The position numbers were made by a program, and so were the translations under genes. From assembly GCA_011033025.1 (NCBI GenBank), contig WFMF01000417.1, positions 1 through 64,000 on the forward strand: a stretch of DNA of 64,000 nt, given 5' to 3'. Below the pieces are notes generated by a model that did not search any database, was not told the origin of the DNA, and saw nothing but the letters and a program-made list of their open reading frames with translations. The DNA comes from Beroe forskalii. Taxonomy: Eukaryota; Ctenophora; Nuda; Beroida; Beroidae. Of the stretch, positions 1 to 11,500 are shown in pieces. Within the stretch, counting starts at the first letter, position 1; every line of letters starts with the position of its first letter.

Positions 1-312
1 AATCCATTTTGCTTCTATAGTAGGTGTGGCAATAGTGTTAACTTTCACTTTATCATCATAAGCTAGTTTGTTACTTATTATTAGACCACACCCACCCCTA
101 GAACTGGTACCCCTGTCCTGACGTAGAAAGGAATAATTAGGAAGGACATTAAGAGTAGTATTAGCAATAGTGTCATTGAGATTTGTTTCATTCAAAGATA
201 AGATGTCCATTTCATACTTTTTTATCATTTCAGAAATCTGAGTTGACTTTGATAAACCTATAAGACCCCCTTGAATGTTGCAGTGTCCTAAAATAAGGTT
301 ATGAGAATTCAT
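1..312 (-). CDS. Retrotransposon ORF2, AP-endonuclease N-terminus (partial)
   Basis: Open from an ATG at 312-310 through the window edge (104 codons, no stop). The start reads MNSHNLILGHCNIQGG, the usual first strand of LINE apurinic endonucleases (N-I-x-G). Further on are DILSLNETNL, carrying the catalytic Glu of the 'sEThL' motif, and RQDRGTSSRGGCGLII, matching the conserved R-x-D-R...GGG segment. The product would nick target DNA for target-primed reverse transcription, with RT downstream outside the window. The segment is intact as far as it is visible. Family membership follows from these motifs; the clade (CR1/L2-like or other) cannot be fixed without the RT. Confidence 0.85.
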   Translation of the reverse strand, partial: MNSHNLILGHCNIQGGLIGLSKSTQISEMIKKYEMDILSLNETNLNDTIANTTLNVLPNYSFLRQDRGTSSRGGCGLIISNKLAYDDKVKVNTIATPTIEAKWI

Positions 313-439
313 AATTGGCATATAACAAGCAGGCAGACGGAATGGCAATGACAAGACTGCTACCAAACAATTATGTGACAATCAAGTACCTAGCTAGATT
401 AATGAGATTCCATTTTATGCTTAGCATATATGTGATAAG

Positions 440-2116
440 TCAATGATGTGCAGAATATTTCAAGTATTTTGCTAGCCTCACAATACCCAAACGATTGAAA
501 TGGACATTATCAGTCCCATTTCTACTGAAAAACTGATTTTTGCGGTTACCATTCTTAAAACTAAAAAGACCACGATGTGCCTCAGTTCCTATCATAACCA
601 CTTTGGGAGTATTGTTACTTAAGTGGTGTATAAATGAATTGAGGTGATTAATAACCATATTTCTACAAGAACTAATCCGTGGAAGTATATTGATAATGTT
701 AACAATTGCTGACTCTGCCCAGTGAAGAATGAAACTAATAAGGTTATAGATTTGCCTCTTCGCATCCTCCAACCGTTTTTCATCAATCTGATGATTGGCT
801 ATGAATTTGGAGTGATTCTGTGGGGTAACATGCAAAATTTGATCAACATTGTTTGTACCACAAAGCAGGTAAACTTTATGAACTTGTGCTGGATTTATTC
901 CCAAGAACTTGGGGTCTTGCTTGAGTTTGTTCATGATAACCTGGGCTGTAGCCCCAGGGTAATAGAATACAATAGCTTTCTGGTATTGAGAGGACATTTT
1001 TGTTTGATCAATGTTCCTGAACATGCTTGAACTGATGTAGATAGTCAGTTTCTCTGATGGAGCATTCATTTCAGGGGAAAGACTGGATTGATCATGTTGC
1101 AGTAACTCTAGGGTGGGTGCACTAGGGGTCAAATTACATGGAAGGGGTGGTGGGCTTAAGAGTCTTAAGGTGATGCTTATCCTGGGTTGTTCTGTGGAGT
1201 CAGGTGATACACAGTGTTCATAGACAGATTGAGAGCTTTTGCTCATTATGTAAATGTCACCATGTCTTACTGAGAGCTCAACTGGAGAACAAGTATCAGA
1301 TGTGGGCACTGGTCTGAACTTGATTAGCCTTGGTTCACCAAAAGATAATGTAACAATGCTTGAATGTTCAACTATTTCAGGTTCATTGTCACTGTGGTAG
1401 GCTAGGCTATCAGAACCATTATGATATTTGGTTATGAGTATACTATTGTAATTCAAGTCAGGAAGGATAGCATGCAATTGGAGCAGTATACTCTTGAGAC
1501 AGCTTGAGTTTTGAGGGATAGGTGATTCCTTATGGACAGTTCCACTATATTGGTATGGATACTGTCCATAGTAGCATGTAGATCTAGTACTATGAATACG
1601 TGTAAAGGTTGTTTCAGAATCTATATCCTTAAAGCTGATTTGTGAGAGGGGTTGGTCTGGAATCAAATGGTAGGGTGGTTCAGGTGTTGGAGAGTTTGTT
1701 GGAGCAGTATCTGCTTCACAATAAATGTTAAACAGGACATCACTGTCTGAATCATGGGTATCACTTACTTGGGGAGAATCACTCGCAAGATTTCCATCAT
1801 TCAAGTCAAATGTACTGGTACCAACTGATTGGTTGATGTGTGTTATAGTGTCTATTGATTCACAGCCTTGGGAAACATAACTGTTGAGATCCCTGTCCTG
1901 CAGGTCATTAGTACTAGTACTCACTGAATTAGAATTTTTTGAGACAGTGTTGGTACTTGATGATTTAACAGGAACTGGTAAAGTTTGGCAAGAACTGTCA
2001 GCATGCTCACTGAAAAGAGCATCTAACAAATCATCAATTTTCTTGGTAAGGATGGAAACTTCATTTTTGAGCTCTTTACATTGGAATTTTAGCTTATCAC
2101 AGTTTGAACATTCCAT
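440..2116 (-). CDS. Retrotransposon ORF1: coiled coil + AlkB-like dioxygenase + SGNH esterase
   Basis: 558 codons, intact. The N-terminus has a Cys cluster (CSNC...C, residues 3-13) and a short coiled coil (about 16-35), then a Ser/Asp-rich linker to about 150. Residues about 195-320 read as an AlkB-family Fe(II)/2-oxoglutarate oxygenase: Y-H-S-D-N-E with the HxD iron ligands near residue 240, T-L-S-F-G-E-P-R, a second His in Y-E-H-C, and R-I-S-I-T-L-R, the AlkB R-x5-R signature. From about 357 the sequence reads as an SGNH/GDSL hydrolase: SSSMF (Ser block), LLCGTNN (block III) and GTDNVHFNRLG (D-x-x-H block V). SGNH domains are known in ORF1 of CR1/L2-type LINEs; the added AlkB domain is unusual. 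ORF1 proteins normally bind element RNA, so RNA demethylation or repair is a plausible but inferred role. Confidence 0.85.
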   Translation of the reverse strand: MECSNCDKLKFQCKELKNEVSILTKKIDDLLDALFSEHADSSCQTLPVPVKSSSTNTVSKNSNSVSTSTNDLQDRDLNSYVSQGCESIDTITHINQSVGTSTFDLNDGNLASDSPQVSDTHDSDSDVLFNIYCEADTAPTNSPTPEPPYHLIPDQPLSQISFKDIDSETTFTRIHSTRSTCYYGQYPYQYSGTVHKESPIPQNSSCLKSILLQLHAILPDLNYNSILITKYHNGSDSLAYHSDNEPEIVEHSSIVTLSFGEPRLIKFRPVPTSDTCSPVELSVRHGDIYIMSKSSQSVYEHCVSPDSTEQPRISITLRLLSPPPLPCNLTPSAPTLELLQHDQSSLSPEMNAPSEKLTIYISSSMFRNIDQTKMSSQYQKAIVFYYPGATAQVIMNKLKQDPKFLGINPAQVHKVYLLCGTNNVDQILHVTPQNHSKFIANHQIDEKRLEDAKRQIYNLISFILHWAESAIVNIINILPRISSCRNMVINHLNSFIHHLSNNTPKVVMIGTEAHRGLFSFKNGNRKNQFFSRNGTDNVHFNRLGIVRLAKYLKYSAHH

Positions 2117-2317
2117 GTCGAGAGATGAATTAAAGGATAGTCCAAAGATAACAATGATAACAAAACACCCAACAAAAACAGTTTACCACTTTAGAGATGA
2201 GGTTGGGATGAAGATGTAATCACTTTGCTGGTTCTACTCTACTCTATTCCCAATATTTTATTTAAGTAATTAAGTTGATGTGCCACTATAATATAAAAGT
2301 CTAAATTATTATTATTA

Positions 2318-2557
2318 ATTGTTAATTAATTTATCACATTTGGAACAATGTGGGGTTACTGATTCACTAAAAATCATTTCAGTGGTGACCTCCTTGATTG
2401 TTAATTGATTTATTACATTTAGAACATTGTGGGGTTACTGATTCACTAAAAATCATTTCAGTGGTGACCTCCTTGATTGTTAATTGATTTATTACATTTA
2501 GAACATTGTGGGGTTTCCCATTCACTAAAAATCATTTCAGTGGTGACCTCCTCGATC
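2318..2557 (+). repeat. 79-bp tandem triplication spanning a 3' splice site and exon start
   Basis: Three copies of a 79-bp unit, each ending in a polypyrimidine/AG acceptor followed by TGGTGACCTCCT. The acceptor-to-exon junctions fall at 2383, 2462 and 2541, exactly 79 bp apart. Only the third copy continues into the kleisin exon; the first two return to intron sequence after about 15 exon bases. Copies 2 and 3 are nearly identical, copy 1 slightly older. Confidence 0.9.
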
Positions 2558-5500
2558 CTAGAGCACAGTTTGCTCTAAGGTTATCTGCAACTCTGCTGAT
2601 GGGTATCATTCGAGTATACGAAAAGCAGATATCATATGTGTATGGTAAGTTTTATCAAGTCCAATTTTATCAGTTTCATCAATTGTTATTGTTTTATCCT
2701 ACCACCACAGAAGTTTTGAACTTTGAGAATCATAATTTTTGTGTTCTACAGAGACAGTATCTCTTTAAAACTGCAAAGTTTCCTATTCCAACTCTAATTC
2801 CATCAATAACATTGCAGATGAAGTTAAATCCATGTGGGTGGTGTTGAAGCAGGCATCTTTCATGAATCCAATGAATGTGGATCTACCACCTCAGAGGTTT
2901 CCTTGATTCTATTGTATAGATTGAATTATTCGATGAAGGAAATGACGTTCATTGCTCATGTAGATTTTGACATCAATTTCAAAATAAGTTCATTACTCAT
3001 TTTACTGTTCCATTACACGCCTGAATTTTTGTAATTAGTGATGAAAATTTACTTTCTTTCCCCACGTTTTACTATCTAAGATCTAATCAGGAGTGACACA
3101 TTCACCCTGACAAACCCTCTCTGCTACTACGACAAAGAATTGGGCAATGAAAGGAGTGACCTGAGGTTTCACGAATCCTTGGCTGAGAGAATGTGGCTGG
3201 AATGTCAGGGAGTGAAGGATATTCCCAGCCATGAGTCTCGTCCTGACTCTGCCTACTTCACCATATCAATCACTGATCAGATGATGGAGGAAACAGGAGA
3301 TATTGGTGAGTTATTGGGTCATGACTCATGATGGGTGTAAAGGTGTAACCATTGTTTATACTTTAAAGTATGATTAAACACCTCAATTCTTTGTGTGTTC
3401 GTTGCAAACCCACAAAGGGCTTTGAAAATTTACATAATTCAATTGTTTATTTTGCAGAGGCCAGCATGAGGATGGAAGAAGAGGGAACTCCAGCCAAAAA
3501 ACGGAAGACAAGTAAAGACAGTTTCCTTAACATCATTGAGAATCAGGATTCACCACTGAGATTGAGGGAAAAAGCAAGTCAAAGATTGTCTGCCATACAG
3601 GTAATCAATCTCCACTGCCTCTTCAATTAGATATTCACACAGTAATGCCCATAAATGGTTATTTCTATGCACCCATAAATTAATGATACCAATCAAGAAC
3701 GATGATTGCCCCCCATTTCTACGGGGCAAATGCATCATAAAGCATAGTTACCTTGTCAAGACATCCATCATAAATGCCTCAATGCAGTGGTTATCCTACT
3801 ACATAGTTACTGTGCCTTCCCCTAAATCGCTGTCTGTGGATTGTGCCTTATACTACATGCTCTTAGATCATGACGGCCTTGGGGCTTTAAGTATTTCCCA
3901 TTCAACCGTGCTTCAACTGCACAATTGATCGTGAATCTGCAGATGTCCTTGACGACATGAAAATTGTGTGAGCTATGAAATTACCCTTTTCATTGACTGT
4001 AATATGCCACCCCTCCCAGGTCCTACCAGAAGATGATTTTGGAGTGGCTGATGAAGAAACTATACGGTTATTCAAAATGAACATGTCCACTGTTGGTGAG
4101 TTGCTCTTTTTGGCCTTGTTGCGGACTCTGGTTTAGATATTGACGCATTTCTTTTCTCCTTCCTTTCAATCCTATAATAAACAATCAAAACAATTATAAT
4201 TGTTATTTTAGGGCGTTTTTACTTTTCTCCATATCAACCATCTCACTGCACTTTCCCCCAACCAGCTGATGCACCAGAAATGGAGAACCTATCGGACCTG
4301 TTCCAAACAGATGCTGATATGTCAGCAACAGACGCACTCAGCGCAACAGCAGAAAGAGCTGAGACAGCCAAGGCAAATGTTACGGACATTGAGGATCCTC
4401 TGCAGAACATTCAGTGTAAGTTCCTATTATGAATTAAATAGAGAAAAAAATTTTAAAGTAAAAAAAAATAATATTCTGTAATCCCAATAGTTTATTATAT
4501 TCCCCTCTCGCCTTTTTTCAGTTATTTCTCGGGTATTACTCGAAGATCATTGCACGAATGTTTGATTATGGTGTTGTTTGATTATGGTTTAATAAGAGCA
4601 TTAAATATCTATATCTATGTAAACTGTGTGTTTTCACTGTAGTATAATGTACCCCAAAACTGTGTTTGATACATACTCCAATATCATATGATGATATGTG
4701 TGCTCAAAACAACCTCTCATTGCCATCAACCCGCCACTTCAAGGCATAATAATGACTTATGACGTCATCAACACACCATTCTAACCCCTGATAATGACGT
4801 CATCTCAACCGCCTATTTACTTTGGCCATATAACTCATATAACACTTTGGTAATGACCTAGTACAGCTGCAGTAAACAAGTGTGTATATTTTAGTGTCGT
4901 ATGCCTTCCATGACAAGTAGCAGGTCTGACGTCATCAACTTTATTTCTAAATATCATGCTAATGACGTCATTCTCAATTGTTGTCTCTGATACCTCAAAG
5001 CGTCTTACCTACGCCTTTAGATGTGTCTTCAAATTCTACGTTAGTCAGAAGTGTGCTGACTTTCCCCAACACGTCATTGATTCACAGTTTCTCTAATTTA
5101 CAGCACGTCACTCCTATTTAGCCTTGTCATCGCTGAAATATTCATTGGAATTCTTTACTTGTTGAACTTTTAGAATTTCCCATGAAGCTCCACCAAAACT
5201 GTTGTAACAGGATCATATTATATTGGGCTTTAGCAATTAGCATGGCGTTCGATGAAAAAAAAACTGTCTGTGTCCCAGTTTTATTACCCCTCATTTTATG
5301 CTATTAAAAGTTCTCTTTGTCTCTTGTACCAAACCAATGCCTTGCATTCTGCAAAATACACTCTCGTTTTCGTGGTGCATTAAATCGTTTGATGGGTAAG
5401 TTGCATTTCAGTTTCCCTTTGAAAAAGCTTCGGGAAGCAAAGAATGTTCTTTGCAAATCGTCGTGGACAAATCCGAGCAGGAGTCTTTATAAAAGAGTAG

Positions 5501-8500
5501 TTTAGTAAAGTAAAGCCGTTTATTATAATGTGGTATGTCACGTGATATGCCCTTAAGATGGATTGAAGAAATTAATTTCAAGGATATTATTTATAACTCG
5601 GGGGTGTTATTCTAAACTCATGAAAAAGAAAAGTACGGGGCATTAAAAAGCGCTTAACATTATTTCTAGTTTTTGTTTCCTGCTAATATAAATCACCTAC
5701 CCTTCACCACCCGCCCTGGTCTCAATAACACACCTGTTTGCACAGTCTGAAACCAGCCGCCGATTTGCGTCACCGGAACTACCATTTAACCATGCAGATG
5801 GTTTAAACAGTATCACATGACCACCCAGTCACCTGAAATTCCTGTCACCTGACTCCCCAGTCACCTGACCGCTGCAAAGTTATTTAGGAGTCTGCAAAGT
5901 TTATAAAATTCACTCATACAGTCACCTGATATTTAAGTTCCTTTATGAGTCACCTGATCTGGTGAATTTAATCACCTGATCTGGTAGTTAGATGTTCCTG
6001 CGGTTTGGTGTTCTGATGGTTACACAATTCGCTCTCCTGTCACGCCAAATTCTCGCGTTGTGTGTCTCAATTTATTCAAATGTAAATGAGCGTTTATATT
6101 AAGTTAAGTTTATAATACCCTCTGTTTAGTTGTACTCAGCCTGGTTTTGTATTATGTTGGTTCTTGGAGGAGTTTATCTTCTTTAATGTTAATATGGTTG
6201 TCAATGATTACGAATATAGTTTCTGTTTTCTCTGTTCAAGGAATCTCCCGTTTTTTGTACAAAATTTCCGGCTCTTGCCAGTCTGGTTTGAGTAGTTCAT
6301 TTCCTGTTAGATTTGGCAAGGCAGTATTGGTCGTCTCACCTATCTTTCACACTTTTATAATGTCATTTTCTTTAGTCGGGCGTTAGCTGACTTTGAAGAC
6401 ATAAAAATGTAATTCAAAACTCATGTATCAGACGTTATACACATCGCCATTAGCCAATACCCGTCCAATCGGTGGGTTTTCAAACAAACAAACAAACAGA
6501 CAAAATTCAAGTGCAGCACTTAATGCCACATAAGTTATCCGTAATAGCCGTTAAACGCCATCAATTCACCATTATAAACCATGTTTTCCCATTTCAACCC
6601 ATGTTTAACCAAATTCTCACCCATATTTTGCCCATTTTAACCCGTGTTTACTTAACCATCCACTAACGACCCCCTTACAGTTAGCGACCTACAAGACTCA
6701 GCTATGGTACCTGACTTTACCCACATGGACGATTCATCCCGTGACACGGACGTTATGTCTCACGGTAGCAGTGACCTAGACACCTCGGTGTTGCTAGGTG
6801 ACACTATCTCGATGCTAGGCAACAGACAGCAGTCAGGGGAGGGGCTGGCTACGCTACCTGAAATTCCTGAGATGCCCGAGATGCCAGAGTTGAGCAGTTT
6901 GACGGAGGCTAGTGGACTGAGGCTAGTGTAGTTGGGAGGAGACTTACAAGACATGCTGATGGATGAAATCTCAAATCGTGAGTCTCATTTGACATTCATG
7001 AATGTCATCGTTTTCTTATGGGTGTTTCTTATAAAGTTATAATCTCTCTGAAACTGAGCTTGAATTTAAAATGGGATGCGTCGAACTGGAATTGAATTTT
7101 GTCTTTATTTTAGACGATTACTAATTCATCCTTCGTTTCAGGTTTGCAGAAGGATCCACTCATCCAAGAAATGAACAAAGAAAACTCTGGACTCGATGAA
7201 ACTGACGAAAACGCAAAACCGCGTGATGAAAACACAGAAATTGCTGAGAACATCGAGAATGTTGAGAACATTGAAAATGCTGAGAACATTGAAAACGCTG
7301 AGAACACAGAAAACACTGAGAACGCTGAGAACAGCAGGATCCAGACCCTAGAACAGGTTCTCATTGACGAGGCAGAAGCAGACAAGGAGAACCGAGACCC
7401 TAACGCTCCAGCCCCTCCCAGGAGGTCCAAGAGGAGTGCCCTGAAAGCTATGTCAACAGTGACCACCAACCAGCCAGCCATGACGACCCGCACAAGAGAA
7501 GGTTTTTATAGTGGGAAGACGGTAGCAGTTTTTCATGGGTCATGTACCCTATTGTTTATTATCAGTTATCTTCCTCTAATCCATCTGATCTCCAAACAAG
7601 TCAATTCTTTGACCTAATATCGATATTTATTTTACATCGATCCTCTCTGACTACTCCCTGGCTCTTTCAGAATGATAGATCTATAATATATTAGTTATTG
7701 ATCCGTCCGTTATTGTGAGCTTTCTGAGGGCGCAGAAAGCACTCCCCCTTTATAATTTGGAGAAATATTATCATGGGAGACATATTATTATGGGAGACAT
7801 ATTATTATGGTTCACAGATCCGTACACTCACATCTTGGTTTCGCAATCAATATCACCAGTGACAGATCAAGCTTCAAACATATATCATATTGTTAGGTGC
7901 AGCGATTTATTGAATATGATATTATGTATGAAACTTCGTACAAAGTGCAATTCAGTTGTCTTCCTCAATCTGTCAAGTTGACTTTGAGAGATTTATTGAT
8001 ATTGGTTTAATCAATCACCATCTCACCAAGTCTTCACAAGTGTGGAGATTGTGTGGAGATTGACTTCCCCATTTAATGTGATTTCCACCCATCTCTAACA
8101 GACACTGATGTGTGCTTACTGCTTTGGATAGATCGTTCAGATTCTCCAAAACCGATCACAGCTCCTCCCAGCAAACACTCACAACCCTTTTCTCTCTGCA
8201 AGCATTCCTCGGTCCCCCAAATCCGGCCCTGACTACCTTTTTGTCTACGCAAGAATTTTTCATAAGATTTTTAAAGACTTTTCTCTCTGCAGGCGTTTGA
8301 CGACAGTATCGGCTCCTTCAGTCTGACTGACGTGCCTGCTGACAGTACAGCCCCTGCCCGAAGGAAGAGGAAGAGGAAGCTGATGATTGACAGGAAACCC
8401 CAGCAGACAGTCAAGGATATGAAGAAGTTCATGAAACACTCCCGAAAGGTATGTGAGTATGTGAAACGAAATGGGGCAAGTTAGCAAGTTAGATTTGGGA

Positions 8501-11500
8501 CTGAGTGTCCTTTCCCAATGCTACTTAGAAGTCAATTAGATTTTTTGACTGAAGTTCCGTTTCGAAATGAACCCCCCTGGTGTGGTCAGGGATGTAATGT
8601 TCTTTTTTCTCTTCTATTTTAACCCTCCTATTGTCCACTAACTTGCTCCTATTTCAGGAGTTGTGCGTGGACCCAGAACTGGTCCACAGAATCAGACCCA
8701 GCGCTGAGGAACTCTTCTCTGAGCCGCACCGTAAGATAATCACGAGAGTACCCAAGTTGATGGGACTCTGGGAGAGGTGTGCTCACGCAGGGGATAGTGA
8801 TCTGATGGGAGTGCTCAACAGACAGGAACACTTGATGAGGTTTGATTATTTTCTTTTGAGAACCTCTGATGAGGTTTGCTTGTAATTGCTTTAAATCAGA
8901 TAAGATGTCAGATCAGATTTTATTTAATGAGATCATGACCAAGTACTGAATAGGGAAGAAACTCAGAAAAGTATGGGATTGACCCGGACTTGAACGATGT
9001 GTGTATAGTGTGTATAGTAATCTTGCAGTGTTGGAAATATATAAAATTAATTCCCTAAGATCAGATTAGATGTAAAATAAGATTGGATGTAAGATTAGAT
9101 GTAAGGAACTGATGATTCTGGTCTCTAGAGATGCTTGTTTTCTATTCGGATATTTGTCTTTTGAGTAAGCTCAGTTGCCGTCTCTACCTCTTGATTGCTA
9201 ATCCTATCCTAATTCCAGCAGGGAACAAGACCAAAGCAATGCGGAGACCACCGCCCCTCAAAACACCACTGCAGATCAGCGTGACGAAACACAAACTGAA
9301 GCACGTGACCAGCCTTCAGAAACACGTGACCAAACATCACGTGACATGGCTGACGAATCACGTGACACTGTCGCTGACTCTCTCGATCCAACCAATCGGA
9401 AGCGAAGTCGGTCTGCTGCCTTCTCGGACGCTGAGGTTGGCCGTTACGATCCTAATAACACGATGGGAATGGTCAGTGAAGATGGGGATTCAACCAGACG
9501 ATCTAGCTTTGATACTGGTGAGACAGGAAGGGGTTTATTTATTTTTAGATAATTTGAAGGTTTTAATTTTGTATTTTATTCTGTCAGTTTTTCATTTGAC
9601 AGTTGTACAACCAAGTTGAGAATAAATTCGGTACTGGTTCATTCATTTTATATGACGGTTGTATTTCAGCATTCAATAAATTGCCCTCAAGGAAGGGATG
9701 CTTATAGTTTCTGAATTCTGACAGTTTTAGGGAATTTGTTGCTTCCTTGTCATGACATTTGACATTTTGAAGTTTCTATTTGAGACTAAATGAAACTATT
9801 TCCACATCAGATCGCAGAATATCAGCTGAAAACTTCGGTGGCTTCCGAACGAGCACTCTCCTAAAACCACCCAGAGGTGAGTCGGCTTTATTTATTCTAA
9901 ATATTATCCTAATAAATTGATTAATTGATTATTAATTAGTTAATTTATCGATTGATAAATGTTAATAACTCTTTGGTCTGAGAAGTGGCCGTGGAAGTTA
10001 CCATTCTCAAATCTCCAATAAAAGAATCATCATTTCGAATTCCAACTTGTTTTTAGAGCGCATTTTAATCCCAATTAATATATTTCGAATTGCTACAAGA
10101 ATTGTAGCCTTTCCCGAGCATGCCTTTAACCGTTTAACCGCCTACAGCATCCAATCTGCCTTAGTTTTAAAACCCACACGAAACATACACCATCAAATGG
10201 CCACAGTTCGCCACTTTATTCCCTAATAATGACGTCATTCCCGACCCGTGATTTCTTGTGTTGGGGTCTGTTGAACCGTTTGATTTCCGACAGCGATTGG
10301 AACTGCTTGCGTCACAATTTAACTGCCCACTTACAGAAACGTCGCAGCGAGCGACAAAAATTAAATGATAAATTATGTTGATTATACCACAAATCTCAAG
10401 TAGCAACTTACAGTATCATCTCTGTCTCGGGAAGCGTGATTTTTAAAGATTTTCAGAGCTTTGCTAACTTATAAACTAATTGAGAGAGTTGAGAGAGTTT
10501 TTGCGTCACTATAAATTCAAAATCTTAACTTCCTGAGCAGAGAGATAAGTGTTTCTGCAGTAAAATCTTAAAAATATATTGTTACCAAGTTACTCGGGTA
10601 AAAGTTGGTTACCATACAAGTGCGTGGTTACCATGCCAGTGTGGCTGGGTTGCTATGTTACCAGTTTTTGAAGCCCAATATTAATGTTTATAGCTTAGGG
10701 CGAGTAACAAAAGCGGCTTGACGTTTTAAATGGCTCGCCGCCGGCTAAGTTTTCTAATATTTGTATCGGATAATTCAGCCACTTATATATTACCCCAAAG
10801 TAGCTCGACTAGTCGACTCTTATAAGCAAATTATCTCACCAAAAGCACCATTCTAAACCATGATAATGACGTGTACATTAAATCTGAGCCCCTGAGCGGG
10901 TTGCACTTCCTCAAACGTCACAGTCTATAAAAAGTTAAACATCTCATGCTCTGTGTGTCTGTTTCTGACTTTTGTTAAACGGGTGATTCATGTTGTGACG
11001 ATCATTGTTATATAAACTTGGTTTTAAATAGACGCCTTAAATAGAAACATAGATTCATTTAATCCATCTTCGAAGTGACGGGTTTATATAAATAGCCCGA
11101 TGTGACCGTGTGATGTAAATGTTGAAATGGGACTTAACTTCAATGTTCATTATTTAGAGCTTTTTTGAGAGATCTTTGTCTTTCAAAAGAATCAGCACAA
11201 ACAATTTCGTTCCTAATTGCACCCTATATATACCCTGCTAAGTGCTCACGATTGAAACTTGGTTTCAACGATGAGGATATGTATGAGGTTAAGTTATGAA
11301 AGCCGAATCTAATTTCAGAAAAAAAAACTATGTAAATGAATACCTACTTGGATAAGGAATATTTTGATTATCACTAAATATATATGTGCTATCAAAGTAT
11401 CAAGCTTTCTACCAATTAATACAGTGTAGGAAATGACCAGTTATTAACGAACCGAAACCAAAATACCGGTTAACCGGGCGTTTTCAGCCAACCGTAATCG

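Larger units (their letters stand above)
1..2300 (-). mobile_element. Non-LTR (LINE-type) retrotransposon, 5' portion
   Basis: Two ORFs in tandem on the minus strand, ORF1 (440-2116) and the start of ORF2 (312 to the left edge), separated by about 127 bp, as in two-ORF LINEs. ORF2 opens with an AP-endonuclease-like domain, which fixes the class. About 180 bp upstream of ORF1 (2117 to about 2300) looks like the element's 5' UTR; the exact 5' end is not marked by an obvious target-site duplication. The element lies antisense inside an intron of the kleisin gene that resumes at 2541. The reverse transcriptase and 3' end lie outside the window. Confidence 0.8.

Noticed and set aside
8132..8211. 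A firm call for kleisin exon 9
   Set aside because: Phase fits both neighbours, but the donor (GTCCCC) is poor and part may be a decayed copy of the next acceptor; kept only as a weak exon in the model.
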